60,442 nt of DNA from positions 1 to 60,442 of the forward strand of contig NZ_CAJVAS010000037.1 in assembly GCF_910593845.1 (NCBI RefSeq). Reading direction: 5' to 3'. Origin of the DNA: Paenibacillus solanacearum. Its GTDB lineage: Bacteria > Bacillota > Bacilli > Paenibacillales > NBRC-103111. Below are positions 40,980 to 49,971 of the stretch, in pieces. Within the stretch, counting starts at the first letter, position 1. Every line of letters begins with the position of its first letter. Under the pieces are notes generated by a model. The model saw nothing but the letters and a program-made list of their open reading frames with translations. It was not told where the DNA came from and did no database searches. A program made the position numbers and the translations under genes.

Positions 40980-42756
40980 GGCCTCCCCTTTCGCGATATG
41001 GCAGCGTAATCGTGACACGGGTCAGCTGCGCTTTCGAGTCCTTTTCGATCTGCAGTCCATACGGCCCCTCATACATCAGCTTGATTCGTTTATTCACATT
41101 GGCAAGGCCAATGCTGGGACCGAATTGTTCTTGCGCTAACTGCGCTTGCAGCTCCTCCAGCCGCTCATCGGTCAGCCCGCTGCCGGTATCCTCAACGATC
41201 AGTTGAAGCAGTTCATCCTTCCGATAAGCACGGATGTACATTTCTCCGCTCTTCTCCATAAACAGCCCGTGCTGATACACGTTTTCCACGAGCGGCTGCA
41301 GCGATAATTTGGGCACGAGTGCATCTAGGCAGCTTTCGTCAATGTCGTAATGAACTTGAATCGTATCGCCGAATCTGTATTTTTGAATCGTAAGGAAATA
41401 CTGCACATTTTCCATCTCATCGCGCAGCGGGATGACCTCTTGTCCCCGGTGAATGCTCATATTCAGCAAGTGACCCAGCGCCATCAACATCTCCGTAATC
41501 TGTTTGTTCCCGGACATGACGGACATCCATTTAATAGTATTCATCGTATTGTATAGAAAATGCGGAGTAATTTGCGCCTGCAGCGCCTCCAATTTCGCTT
41601 GTTCCTTATTTTTCTCCAAAATAATTTCATTCTGAATCCTGCTTCGTAAATCGGACAGCATGCTGTTGAAGCTTTGTCCTAAAAATCCGATTTCATCACG
41701 CGTTTTAACCTTATAGACTACGTCGAGTTCTCCGCCTTCAACCTTCTTCATTACCCTTCTAAGCTCGCTTAGCGGTTTGATCACCATGGAGGTCAGGCCG
41801 ATGATCAAGCCTGCGAATAGCGTTAGGCAGACAATGAGAATCACAATCGCGACATTCCGGTTATGAAGAACCGTTTTTAACATATCCCGGTAAGGAACAA
41901 CCTGTACGACACGCCAGCCCGTAACCGGAACTACGTAACTCCCTATGATATACACGGTATCGCCAATACGTGTCTGAAACGTATCTCCTCGGCTGTCAAG
42001 AAGCGGCTGAATGGATTTATATACGTTCTCCGATTGGACCGGGTCATCGCTTAATAGGGCCCCCTCCCGATCGACAATAAACCCTAGACTCGACGAATAC
42101 GCCGCATCGGGATTCATTATGTCCAAATAGGGAGTAACCGGCTCACTGATCGCGAGAATACCGAGATTGTCAACGAGATTATCAGCCTTGACAAGCATGG
42201 ATAACGTCATTAACTTGGCGCTTGACGGGGAGACAAAGTTATCCTGCTGCAGCGTCCAGACCATGAAGCCATTCTTATCGATTGTTTTGGCATACCAAGG
42301 CGCATTCCGAATCTCGTCCTTCGTCGTGACAAAGCTGCTCCAATTGGTATATAAACTACCCGTATTATCTATCAGGGTTAAGTAGACGGAGTCCGATGCG
42401 ATCGAGGTTGTAACCTCCGTATATTTCTTATCTATAAAGTGGGAAAACCCCAGCTTTGCTTTGTCCGTTGTTGGCGGCGAAGCGAGTATTTCCCTCAGCC
42501 GTTCATCCAGAACAATCGATCGGGAGATGTTGGAAAGTTCATTCAAGCGGCGTTCGATGTTCCGGTTGACCTGCTGCAGCCGATCGGACGTCATTTTAGA
42601 GATTTGTGAAGTCATCTCCTGCTCAAAGCTCTGGTAGACGTAGATGCCTACACCGGTAATCGGCACAAGAATAAATAGAATAAACGCTGTAATCAGTTTG
42701 GTTCGTAAACTAATAAAGCCGAAATAGGATTGCCATATTCGCTGAAATGCCTTCAA
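40954..42756 (-). CDS. Membrane sensor histidine kinase (YesM-like)
   Basis: 600 residues. First membrane segment at about residues 15-38, an outer Cache-type sensor to about 300, second segment near 305-325, HAMP, then the His_kinase domain with His399 in QITPHFLYNTMNTIKW and the ATPase with VENVYQHGLFMEKSGE (N-box with Q in place of the usual NAI/NAV) and the G-box DTGSGLTDERL. It likely senses an extracellular sugar or binding protein and phosphorylates the AraC-type regulator. Confidence 0.92.
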   Translation of the reverse strand: MKAFQRIWQSYFGFISLRTKLITAFILFILVPITGVGIYVYQSFEQEMTSQISKMTSDRLQQVNRNIERRLNELSNISRSIVLDERLREILASPPTTDKAKLGFSHFIDKKYTEVTTSIASDSVYLTLIDNTGSLYTNWSSFVTTKDEIRNAPWYAKTIDKNGFMVWTLQQDNFVSPSSAKLMTLSMLVKADNLVDNLGILAISEPVTPYLDIMNPDAAYSSSLGFIVDREGALLSDDPVQSENVYKSIQPLLDSRGDTFQTRIGDTVYIIGSYVVPVTGWRVVQVVPYRDMLKTVLHNRNVAIVILIVCLTLFAGLIIGLTSMVIKPLSELRRVMKKVEGGELDVVYKVKTRDEIGFLGQSFNSMLSDLRSRIQNEIILEKNKEQAKLEALQAQITPHFLYNTMNTIKWMSVMSGNKQITEMLMALGHLLNMSIHRGQEVIPLRDEMENVQYFLTIQKYRFGDTIQVHYDIDESCLDALVPKLSLQPLVENVYQHGLFMEKSGEMYIRAYRKDELLQLIVEDTGSGLTDERLEELQAQLAQEQFGPSIGLANVNKRIKLMYEGPYGLQIEKDSKAQLTRVTITLPYRERGGHEGEDGRN

Positions 42757-42824
42757 TCCTTGCCGCCACCTCTTTTACTACACATATGCGTTAGAATGAT
42801 TTCACTTTAGCATATTTCGGCGCA

Positions 42825-42868
42825 AAATAAAAAAAGGCCGAAACCTTTCCGACTGGAAAGATCTCGGT
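42825..42868 (-). terminator. Terminator of the VTC/lipoprotein operon
   Basis: On the minus strand CCGAGATCTTTCC pairs with GGAAAGGTTTCGG around AGTC, then CCTTTTTTTATTTT. It lies between the lipoprotein gene and the sensor kinase gene. Confidence 0.75.
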
Positions 42869-43209
42869 CAATGCTGTCAGATGTAATTTCGCCCCCCTCG
42901 GTTCGGATTTAGTAATTGCCGAATGGTCGGCACAAGGTACTCTTAGGAATGCAGCGCCCGAACTCATTCATATTCACCATCAAGACGATAAAAAAACTAT
43001 TTGAGCAATGCAGCTCCGAATTGCTCTGAGAGTGTACCCCAAGGGTTTTGGTCCATTCAGCCTAATGGAAGGAAGGTTTGAACGATCCGTTCGCTTGCCC
43101 CTGTGCACAAACATGAACAAGCGGTTGGCAGCAACGGGCTTCCCCTACGCCTACTGCGGACATGGGGCTGCCGAGCTTGAATACGAGGAACGCATCGGCT
43201 TCCCGGGCA
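42869..43209. other. Intergenic stretch without a recognisable gene
   Basis: 340 bases between the terminator and the lipoprotein gene's stop. Short open frames occur on both strands, but none has a ribosome-binding site or a recognisable sequence. Confidence 0.5.
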
Positions 43210-45213
43210 TTAATTCATTCCGGCGGGCCGGCCCCCGCCGGGGCCGCCTTCCGAACCGCGGCCGCGACCGCCGCCGCCCCCGGGACCACCTCCCGGGCCG
43301 CCGAACGAACGGGCGGTGGTGACGCCCGATTCGTTCACATAGGTCACCTTGTCGCCGAGCGTGAAGGCGACGATTTTGGTGCCGCCGCTGGTCGCGCCGC
43401 CTTCGTACAGGCCGCCCGTAGCGGTGCCGTCCGACTTGCCGCCGGTGAAGATGGCGTACTCCGTGCCCGCTTTCAGCTCCGGCGAGGAGATTACGATGCT
43501 GCTGAACGACTTGGCCGGCGCGAATGCCGCGATCGTCTTGCCCGCACTGTCCGTCAGCGTCACCAGCGTTCCGGCCTGAAGCGCGCTCGGGAACATCATG
43601 TGGACGGCACGCTGCGAGGAGGTATCCGAAGGCGCTTGAGCCATGCCCGAGCTGCCTGCTGCAATGAGCGTACCGCCGGACTGCTCGAAGGTGCCGTCGT
43701 AGTCCAGCGCGCCGTTGCCGTTATTGGTCGGGCCGTTCACGATGACGGTACCGCCGGACATAACGATCGAGCCGTTGGAGTCGAGACCGTCGCCCTCGGC
43801 ATCGACATACATATACCCGCCGCTGATCGTCAGCTTGCCGTTTGCTGCGCTGGCCATGCCGCCCCTGCCGCCGGGGGCCGGGCTTGCGCTCCCGCTCTCG
43901 CTGCTGACATTGACGCCATCGTCTTTGGCGACGAGGCGAATCGTACCGCCCGAGACCGCGATGTCCAGCCCTTCGATGCCTTCGTAGCTCTTCGTAATAT
44001 CGATGGTTCCGCCCGAGATCGATACCGTCTTGTCCGCGTGAATCGCATCATCGCCGGACGCCAAGACGTACTCTCCGCCTGCAATGGAGATTTGCGCGTT
44101 GCTGTGCACCGCGTCATCCGCCGCGTCGATCCGGAACGTGCCGTCGGCAATCGCAATGCCCGCCGCCGCTTTCAACGCTTTGCCGCTGGCCGACTCCTCC
44201 GTTTCCGTCGCCTGCTGCGCCTGCGGCTGGCCGCCGAAGCCGCGCGGATCCTGCTCTTGATGCGTCTTGGTGGATGCCGCGCTGCCGCCGCCAGATACGA
44301 TATGGAACGTGCCGCCGCCGATCAGAATGGTGGAAGCCGATTGCACGCCGTCGCTAGCGGACGTAATGTCGAACGTCCCTCCCTGTATGGCGACATACCC
44401 TTTCTCCGCGTCGGTATCGTTCGTCGTCTTGACGCCGTCACCGCCTGCCTGAATCGTGATGGAGCCGTCCTTCACGGCGAACAGGTCGCGTCCGATCATG
44501 CCGTCGTCGGCAGCCTGCACGGCGATCGTGCCGCCCATAATTTTCAGATCGTCCTTGCTGACGATGCCGTCGTTCGTTTGTCCCTGAACAGTCAGCTTGC
44601 CGGAGCCGTTGATCGTCAAATCGCCCTTGCTGAACATCGCCGCAACCGCAGCGTCTTCGGACGTGTCCTTATAAGCCGTCCCGTCGGATACGGCGTTGTC
44701 TGTGCCGTCCTGCAGCGTGACGATCGTCTTGTCTGCCTGCTTCACGTAGATGGCCGGGCCGCCCGGGTTCGTGATCTCCGCCCCGTTCAGCACAAGATGC
44801 ACGTCGGCGTCCTTCGGCGCATCGACGACGATCTGCCCGCCGGTCAGCGTGCCGGCGGCGACGTAGGTGCCTGCCGCCGTAATCGTCACGACGCCGCCGT
44901 CCGCCTGGGCTCCCGCGCCTTCGACGCTAGCGCCGGAGCCGCTTAGGGCGATCATGGTGGAGCTATCCTTGCTCCAAGCCGTCAGCGCGTCCTTCTCCTT
45001 GAACCCAGCCTTCTCGGCCGCGCTCAGACCGGCCAGTTGCACCTCCGCAGCAGAGCCTGAACCTGCGCCTCCAGTCGCTGCCGCGGTCGCGGCGGCGGAA
45101 GCATCCGCTCCCGCCAGTGCCGTCTCCGCCGATTTGGCGCTGCAGCCCGCAGCCAGTAAAGCGCTCATTAAGACAACCGTCATCCATTTGGTGTTATTCG
45201 ATCGACTTCTCAT
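43210..45213 (-). CDS. Carbohydrate-binding-like beta-helix lipoprotein (DUF4353 type)
   Basis: 667 residues. Lipobox ALLAAGC (Cys24) gives a lipid anchor. Repeated turns such as GGTIAVQAADDGMIGRDLF, GGTFDITSASDGVQSAS and ADDAVHSNAQISIAGGEY indicate a right-handed beta-helix, as in DUF4353 proteins. A low-complexity Ala/Thr stretch follows the anchor, and the C-terminus is Gly/Arg-rich (GGPGGGPGGGGGRGRG). Role unknown. Third gene of an operon with a VTC-domain protein and a DUF4956 membrane protein. Confidence 0.82.
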   Translation of the reverse strand: MRSRSNNTKWMTVVLMSALLAAGCSAKSAETALAGADASAAATAAATGGAGSGSAAEVQLAGLSAAEKAGFKEKDALTAWSKDSSTMIALSGSGASVEGAGAQADGGVVTITAAGTYVAAGTLTGGQIVVDAPKDADVHLVLNGAEITNPGGPAIYVKQADKTIVTLQDGTDNAVSDGTAYKDTSEDAAVAAMFSKGDLTINGSGKLTVQGQTNDGIVSKDDLKIMGGTIAVQAADDGMIGRDLFAVKDGSITIQAGGDGVKTTNDTDAEKGYVAIQGGTFDITSASDGVQSASTILIGGGTFHIVSGGGSAASTKTHQEQDPRGFGGQPQAQQATETEESASGKALKAAAGIAIADGTFRIDAADDAVHSNAQISIAGGEYVLASGDDAIHADKTVSISGGTIDITKSYEGIEGLDIAVSGGTIRLVAKDDGVNVSSESGSASPAPGGRGGMASAANGKLTISGGYMYVDAEGDGLDSNGSIVMSGGTVIVNGPTNNGNGALDYDGTFEQSGGTLIAAGSSGMAQAPSDTSSQRAVHMMFPSALQAGTLVTLTDSAGKTIAAFAPAKSFSSIVISSPELKAGTEYAIFTGGKSDGTATGGLYEGGATSGGTKIVAFTLGDKVTYVNESGVTTARSFGGPGGGPGGGGGRGRGSEGGPGGGRPAGMN

Positions 45214-45231
45214 CGTGTATCCCTCTTTTCA

Positions 45232-45912
45232 TCAGTTTTCCAGCGCGGCCGGATTCATCGTCAATGTAATATCGAGATTGCCGTTTCGCGTACGGACGGC
45301 GTCAAGCAGCTCTTTCTGGTTCGTATTCGGGCCCAGCTTAATGGCGTATACGAGTTCGTACAAGCTGCCGAGCTCGGTTGTGCGCACTTTTTTCAGCTCA
45401 TAATCGATGTTGAACCTTTTGAAAATTTCGTCGAACGCCTCTTCATAACCGAGGTTTTCCGGGATCGTCACCTTCAGCATTCTTGCCGTTTCTTTGCTCG
45501 TTCCGAATTGGAAAGCTTTGAGCACCAGCATCAATACGCACAGCAGCACCGTGAACAGCACCGCGTAGCCGTAAGCGCCGACGCCGCACGCAAGTCCGGC
45601 CGCCATCGAGAACAGGACGTATGATATATCCTTGGCATCGCCGGGGGCGCTTCGGAACCGGATAATCGAGAACGCACCGGCAAGACTGAAAGCGCGGGCG
45701 ATATTGCTGCCGATCAGCAGAATGATGATGGCCACGATCGTCGGCAAGATCATCATCGTCAGCGTAAAGCTCGGGGAATGCGCCGGCTGCGTCTTCATAT
45801 ACGTCCAGCAAATGACGCCTCCGAGGACGATGGCGACCGCAAAGGTCAATAGCGCCTGGGCAAAGCTTAGTTCGGCGACGGCAGTATTGGATGTAAAAAT
45901 AGATTCGATCAT
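45232..45912 (-). CDS. DUF4956 membrane protein
   Basis: 226 residues. Four hydrophobic segments in residues 15-130 (QALLTFAVAIVLGGVICWTY; MMILPTIVAIIILLIGSNIA; LFSMAAGLACGVGAYGYAVL) with the conserved AFSLAGAFSIIRFRSAPGDA loop, then a cytoplasmic ferredoxin-like C-terminal part. Family DUF4956, almost always next to VTC-domain genes. Its start overlaps the VTC gene's stop by four bases (ATGA), so translation is coupled. Confidence 0.88.
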   Translation of the reverse strand: MIESIFTSNTAVAELSFAQALLTFAVAIVLGGVICWTYMKTQPAHSPSFTLTMMILPTIVAIIILLIGSNIARAFSLAGAFSIIRFRSAPGDAKDISYVLFSMAAGLACGVGAYGYAVLFTVLLCVLMLVLKAFQFGTSKETARMLKVTIPENLGYEEAFDEIFKRFNIDYELKKVRTTELGSLYELVYAIKLGPNTNQKELLDAVRTRNGNLDITLTMNPAALEN

Positions 45913-46649
45913 AGCAAGACACGCTCCCGTTCCTGATTCGCGCAGCGAATCGATTTTTTATATTCATTGCCGTACTTCGAGAAACTGGTCCGATACATCC
46001 GATGCTCCGCCAGCAGCTTGGCCAGCCATACCGGGATCGTCTTCTCCGCCTTGACCTCCATCAGCCATTGGCCGTGCTCCAGAAGCGGTTCGCCGTAATC
46101 GCCGGACTCCAGCTTGAGATCGTACCGCCGCGACCGGATATTCGTATCGAACGTAATCCGCAAGTCGCGATTGCCTTTGCAAAACATCGCAAACCGGTCA
46201 TACGCCAGATACACCATCGGCCGCAGCTCGTACCGGGACATGAAATACTCGATCTCCTGAATCACCTGCCGGTTCATCCCGCTCCGGTACTCCGGCGCTT
46301 GGCCGGTGCGAACGAACGCGTACGCTTCATGAAGCTTCAGCGCCGTCCGCCGCTTGTTGACCAGCCCGAACACCTTCTTTTTCAGCTCCAGATACACTTT
46401 GGCATCCGCAGCCGGTACGCCGTAAGCCCGGATTCGCAGCTTCTCCCTGTACTTCGGCTTCGCCAGGCTGTTCCGCACCAGCGTATGCTGCGCGGTATCG
46501 TAATACAAATTGCTGATGGAATAAAATTTGTCGTCCTTGTTGAACGCGTCGAGCTCCATATATTCCGTCAGGCAGTTATACATGCGGTAAAATGCTTCGG
46601 CATTCATTAAGTATTTGTTTTCATACCGGTTGAACACTTCGATCGCCAT
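45909..46649 (-). CDS. VTC-domain protein (polyphosphate polymerase-like)
   Basis: 246 residues. The tunnel-fold VTC signature is present: basic RYENKYLMN, YYDTAQHTLVRNSL, KYREKLRIRAYG, VYLELKKKV, KRRTALKL, and LMEVKAEKTIPVWLAKLL with acidic metal ligands. In yeast Vtc4 this domain makes polyphosphate from ATP; bacterial stand-alone copies are not well characterised. It heads the operon with DUF4956 and the lipoprotein and is divergent from an OmpR-type two-component system. Confidence 0.88.
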   Translation of the reverse strand: MAIEVFNRYENKYLMNAEAFYRMYNCLTEYMELDAFNKDDKFYSISNLYYDTAQHTLVRNSLAKPKYREKLRIRAYGVPAADAKVYLELKKKVFGLVNKRRTALKLHEAYAFVRTGQAPEYRSGMNRQVIQEIEYFMSRYELRPMVYLAYDRFAMFCKGNRDLRITFDTNIRSRRYDLKLESGDYGEPLLEHGQWLMEVKAEKTIPVWLAKLLAEHRMYRTSFSKYGNEYKKSIRCANQERERVLL

Positions 46650-46701
46650 CTGTCAGCGCCCCTTTCGTCATTGCCTTTCATATCTCGTATCTTAGGGAGC
46701 G

Positions 46702-46722
46702 AACCTTTAACGAATCTTAAAT
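46702..46722 (+). promoter_or_regulatory. Candidate OmpR-type tandem operator 1
   Basis: AACCTTTAACGAATCTTAAA holds two related half-sites (AACCTTTAA, AATCTTAAA) spaced 11 bases, one DNA turn, as OmpR/PhoB regulators prefer. It is 53 bases from the VTC gene start. Confidence 0.5.
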
Positions 46723-46792
46723 AAAAAAATGGCGCAAAAATTTTTTGCCGGCATGGACGGGATGCTATGATAGAAGCGGATCGGCTTGCGGC

Positions 46793-46813
46793 CTTAAGGT
46801 TGATTAAAGGTTC
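46793..46813 (-). promoter_or_regulatory. Candidate OmpR-type tandem operator 2
   Basis: On the minus strand AACCTTTAATCAACCTTAAG, again two half-sites 11 bases apart, nearly identical to operator 1 but on the other strand. It is 44 bases ahead of the response-regulator start. Confidence 0.5.
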
Positions 46814-46856
46814 ACGCGCCATAATAAAGACATTCGATATAAAGGGGCTGTACAAG

Positions 46857-47534
46857 ATGAGAATTCTGATCGTAGAGGACGAGGTGAACTTGGCGGAGGC
46901 GCTGTCGCAAATATTGAAGAAGCAGCATTACTCCGTAGACGCCGTTCATGACGGGCAGGCCGGTCTGGACAACGCGCTGAGCGGCATCTATGATCTGTTA
47001 CTGCTCGATATTATGCTCCCTGGCATGGACGGACTTTCTATTGTAAAAACGATTCGTTCGCAGGGCATCCATACACCTGTCATTATGCTGACGGCCAAAG
47101 GCGATATTCCCGACAAAATTGCCGGGCTCGATTACGGAGCGGACGACTATGTCGCCAAGCCGTTCTCGACCGAAGAGCTGCTGGCGCGCATCCGCGCGGC
47201 GCTGCGGCGCAAGGGCGAGGTCGTGCCCGAGGACGGACTGCAGTTCGAGGATCTCGAGCTGAACACATCCACGCTCAAGCTTACGTGCAAGGGCAAGGAA
47301 CTGAAATTGATATTGAAAGAATGCGAGCTGCTGGAGCTGTTGATGACGAGGAAGCAAGCGGTGACCTCGAAGGAGCAAATGATCGAGAAGCTGTGGGGGT
47401 TCGACTCCGATGCGGAGCATAATAATGTGGAAGTATATATTTCGTTTCTGAGGAAAAAACTCGCCTTCCTGCAATCCTCGGTCCGCATCAATACGATCCG
47501 CGGCGTCGGCTATGTATTGGAGGCGACTTCGTAA
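46857..47534 (+). CDS. OmpR-family response regulator
   Basis: 225 residues from ATG 46857, eight bases after AAGGGGC. Receiver with Asp51 (LLLLDIMLPGMDGLSIVKTI) and the conserved Lys (AKPFSTEELLARIRAALR). Winged-helix C-terminus: LILKECELLELLMTRKQAV and NNVEVYISFLRKKLAF, ending TIRGVGYVLEATS. It is coupled to the kinase gene by TAATG overlap and divergent from the VTC operon, which it probably controls through the tandem sites between them. Confidence 0.92.
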   Translation: MRILIVEDEVNLAEALSQILKKQHYSVDAVHDGQAGLDNALSGIYDLLLLDIMLPGMDGLSIVKTIRSQGIHTPVIMLTAKGDIPDKIAGLDYGADDYVAKPFSTEELLARIRAALRRKGEVVPEDGLQFEDLELNTSTLKLTCKGKELKLILKECELLELLMTRKQAVTSKEQMIEKLWGFDSDAEHNNVEVYISFLRKKLAFLQSSVRINTIRGVGYVLEATS

Positions 47535-48811
47535 TGTTCCATAAACTGCGCAATCGGCTTCTCCTGATGAACATGGTCATCATTTCGGTCATCATGCTGG
47601 GCGCCTTCGCCGTCATCTATACGATCACGTACCAGAATGTGCGCAAGGACATCATGATCGATCTGCAGCATGAAACGGATTTCTTCGCCAGGCCCGGCGG
47701 CGCGATGGGCAAGCCGGGCGGCCCCGGCGGGAAAAAGGACGGGATGCCGGGTAAAATAGGCGGCGACATGATGGCCCCGACCCGCCCGCGCTCCGTCTCC
47801 TTCTCGCTGCTTACCGACGCGAAGGGAACCATTCTCGAGAAAAACTCCCGTTTTGAAATGACGAACGACTTCTACGCGGCCGTCGCCCAAAAAGCAACTT
47901 CCAATCCCGGACCGTTCAACCAGTTCACGCTCGACGGGACGCGCTGGGTGTACAGCGCAATGCCGATTCCAGAAGGCTATGCGATCGTCTACATGGACGT
48001 TACCCCTCAGGAGCGAATATTAACGAACCTGATCTATACGTTCTCCGCCGTTGCGCTTGTCATGCTGGGCATCATTTACTTGACCAGCCGCTACTTCGCC
48101 GATCGTTCCATCGCGCCGGTCAAGGAGGCGTTCGACAAGCAGAAGCGGTTTATTGCCGACGCCTCGCATGAGCTGAAGACGCCGCTGGCCGTCATTAACA
48201 CCAACGCCGACGTTCTGCTGGCCAACGGTACGGATACGATCAACGAACAGTCGAAGTGGCTGCATCACATCAAGTCGGAGACAGAGCGCATGAAGGTGCT
48301 CACGCAAGACCTGCTGTACCTCACCGAGATGGAGGACGCCAGATCGCGGATGATCCACGTTCCGTTCGATATGAGCGAAGCAGTAGAGAACGTTATTCTT
48401 ACGATGGAAGCGGTCATCTTCGAGAAAGATCTCGAATTCGATTACGACATCGAGCCCAATCTTACCGTGACCGGCAGCAGCGAGCAGATGAAGCAGGTCG
48501 CCATGATTTTGCTGGACAATGCGATCAAATACTCGAACGCGAAAGGTTCGATCCAACTTACGCTGCATAAGCACCAACATCATGTGCAGCTGACGGTGAG
48601 CAACACAGGGCCGGGCATACCGGAGGGCGATCTGGATAAAATTTTCGACCGCTTTTACCGCGTCGACGCCTCTCGTTCCCGGCAAAGCGGCGGCTACGGT
48701 CTGGGACTCGCCATCGCCAAGTCGATCGTTCAGCAGCACCGCGGCAAAATTTACGCGAAGAGCGTGCAGAACGAACGGACGACCTTCTATGTGCAATTGA
48801 ACGAGCGGTAA
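47534..48811 (+). CDS. Membrane sensor histidine kinase with Gly/Lys-rich outer loop
   Basis: 425 residues. Membrane segments at about residues 12-35 and 165-187. The outer part contains a low-complexity stretch (RPGGAMGKPGGPGGKKDGMP) at about residues 55-74, unusual for this family. Then HisKA with His212 (FIADASHELKTPLAVINTNA), and the ATPase boxes ILLDNAIKYSN, NTGPGIPEGDLDKIFDRFYR and GYGLGLAIAKSIV. Partner of the OmpR-type regulator. Confidence 0.92.
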   Translation: MFHKLRNRLLLMNMVIISVIMLGAFAVIYTITYQNVRKDIMIDLQHETDFFARPGGAMGKPGGPGGKKDGMPGKIGGDMMAPTRPRSVSFSLLTDAKGTILEKNSRFEMTNDFYAAVAQKATSNPGPFNQFTLDGTRWVYSAMPIPEGYAIVYMDVTPQERILTNLIYTFSAVALVMLGIIYLTSRYFADRSIAPVKEAFDKQKRFIADASHELKTPLAVINTNADVLLANGTDTINEQSKWLHHIKSETERMKVLTQDLLYLTEMEDARSRMIHVPFDMSEAVENVILTMEAVIFEKDLEFDYDIEPNLTVTGSSEQMKQVAMILLDNAIKYSNAKGSIQLTLHKHQHHVQLTVSNTGPGIPEGDLDKIFDRFYRVDASRSRQSGGYGLGLAIAKSIVQQHRGKIYAKSVQNERTTFYVQLNER

Positions 48812-48843
48812 TCAGGTCACACGAGGCGGCTCCAACGAAATGT

Positions 48844-48886
48844 AAAACGGGTTGTGCAGGATACATTCCTGCCAACCCGTTTTTTA
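48844..48886 (+). terminator. Terminator of the two-component pair
   Basis: AAAACGGGTTG pairs with CAACCCGTTTT, with an inner GCAGGA/TCCTGC stem, followed by TTTTTTAT. The next 260 bases to the TTG start hold no gene that I can see. Confidence 0.85.
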
Positions 48887-49149
48887 TGCTATATGTTTAG
48901 TCCTTCGATTATTACGAGATTTCGGCACTTTATCGTTGTCTTGTGCCCGCATTCTATTTGTTTTCCACAAACAGCTCAAAACATCTTATAACGTTGCTCC
49001 GCCTGTTGCCCTGACTTCTCATACCATGAACTAGATATGTCGCCCTAGATAATAATCTTTGAAAATAGGACAGACGCTTATTAATTCACTCCCATCTGCC
49101 ATATTACGATTGGTAAGTAATTCCAATCATATCTAAGGAGGAATGATTT

Positions 49150-49881
49150 TTGAAACGAAAATGGATGATGCTCGTCGTCGTTTTTGGAGTTTTATCGTCA
49201 TTGTTCGCCGTCCCGGCAAGCGCCGTTCCGTACTCACCAACCGCTTTTGCGAAATTTACCGTGGATGAATGGTGGTATGACCTATATGATGACAGAGGCT
49301 TCGCTTATAAAAATGTCGTTTATACGGATCGAATTGAATTTGCGTATAATACCGACATGATCAGCGTAACAGGAAACAAATTCCGGATCAGAAACCTTGA
49401 TGGAACCCCTACCACCTACACGACGACTTTCGGATATATGACGACAGGCTTAAACTGGCTGTGGATGAGGGATCTCGAATCTTCCGCCGCCGTTATTACG
49501 CCCGATGGCCAGCTGCATGACAGCTATCGGGATACGAATCAAATCGAATTTGTTAGGATTAGCTTAGATAACAAGTATATTATTAAAACAACCGTATACA
49601 TTACTGGTTGGGCTGATCTGCTGGCCCCTACATCGACCATTCACGCGACTCCCGCTACAATCAATGGTGGAACAGAAGCCTTCCTGATCACGATCAACGC
49701 AGCTGACGATCTCTCCGGAGTCAAGCATACGGAAACCAGAATCGATAATTACGGATCCACGTGGTCCGCTTATAACGGTCCGTTCTACGTCACAAAGGAT
49801 AGACTGCCGTTAAAAATCAGCTACAGGAGCGTGGACAATAGCGGGAATGTGGAACAAATCCGAGTGCTGGAGCTTAAATAA
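49150..49881 (+). CDS. Secreted protein with OmpL47-type immunoglobulin-like domain
   Basis: 243 residues from TTG 49150, behind AAGGAGG; an ATG at 49143 is out of frame. Signal peptide in residues 1-25 with cleavage near VPASA. The N-terminal 150 residues are beta-rich without a recognised family. The C-terminal part INAADDLSGVKHTETRIDNY and KISYRSVDNSGNVEQIRV is the OmpL47-type repeat (DxxSGV..xxxxD..GNxE) often used in bacterial surface or exported proteins. Single gene ending at a terminator. Confidence 0.75.
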   Translation: MKRKWMMLVVVFGVLSSLFAVPASAVPYSPTAFAKFTVDEWWYDLYDDRGFAYKNVVYTDRIEFAYNTDMISVTGNKFRIRNLDGTPTTYTTTFGYMTTGLNWLWMRDLESSAAVITPDGQLHDSYRDTNQIEFVRISLDNKYIIKTTVYITGWADLLAPTSTIHATPATINGGTEAFLITINAADDLSGVKHTETRIDNYGSTWSAYNGPFYVTKDRLPLKISYRSVDNSGNVEQIRVLELK

Positions 49882-49916
49882 TACAAGGCGACAATGAAGT
49901 CGCGCAACCGACACAA

Positions 49917-49951
49917 AATAGCCGTCCTCGCCTGAACGGGGAACGGCTATT
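49917..49951. terminator. Terminator between convergent genes
   Basis: AATAGCCGT/ACGGCTATT stem, followed by TCTTCT. Its right part, AACGGGGAACG, resembles the reversed right arm of the dispersed repeat, but the stem alone explains it. Confidence 0.7.
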
Positions 49952-49971
49952 CTTCTGCACTAGGAAAGACT

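Noticed and set aside
43008..43322. Plus-strand frame before the lipoprotein's end
   Set aside because: No ribosome-binding site; composition becomes Arg/Pro-rich where it overlaps the lipoprotein's Gly-rich tail in antisense.
43162..44946. A long open frame on the plus strand opposite the lipoprotein gene
   Set aside because: It is a mirror of a GC-rich, repetitive coding sequence; no ribosome-binding site, arginine/alanine-rich nonsense composition, and the minus strand has a clear lipoprotein with family features.
49932..49951. Possible right arm of the dispersed repeat (AACGGGGAACG)
   Set aside because: The match covers only 11 bases, and an ordinary terminator stem accounts for it; no left arm follows.
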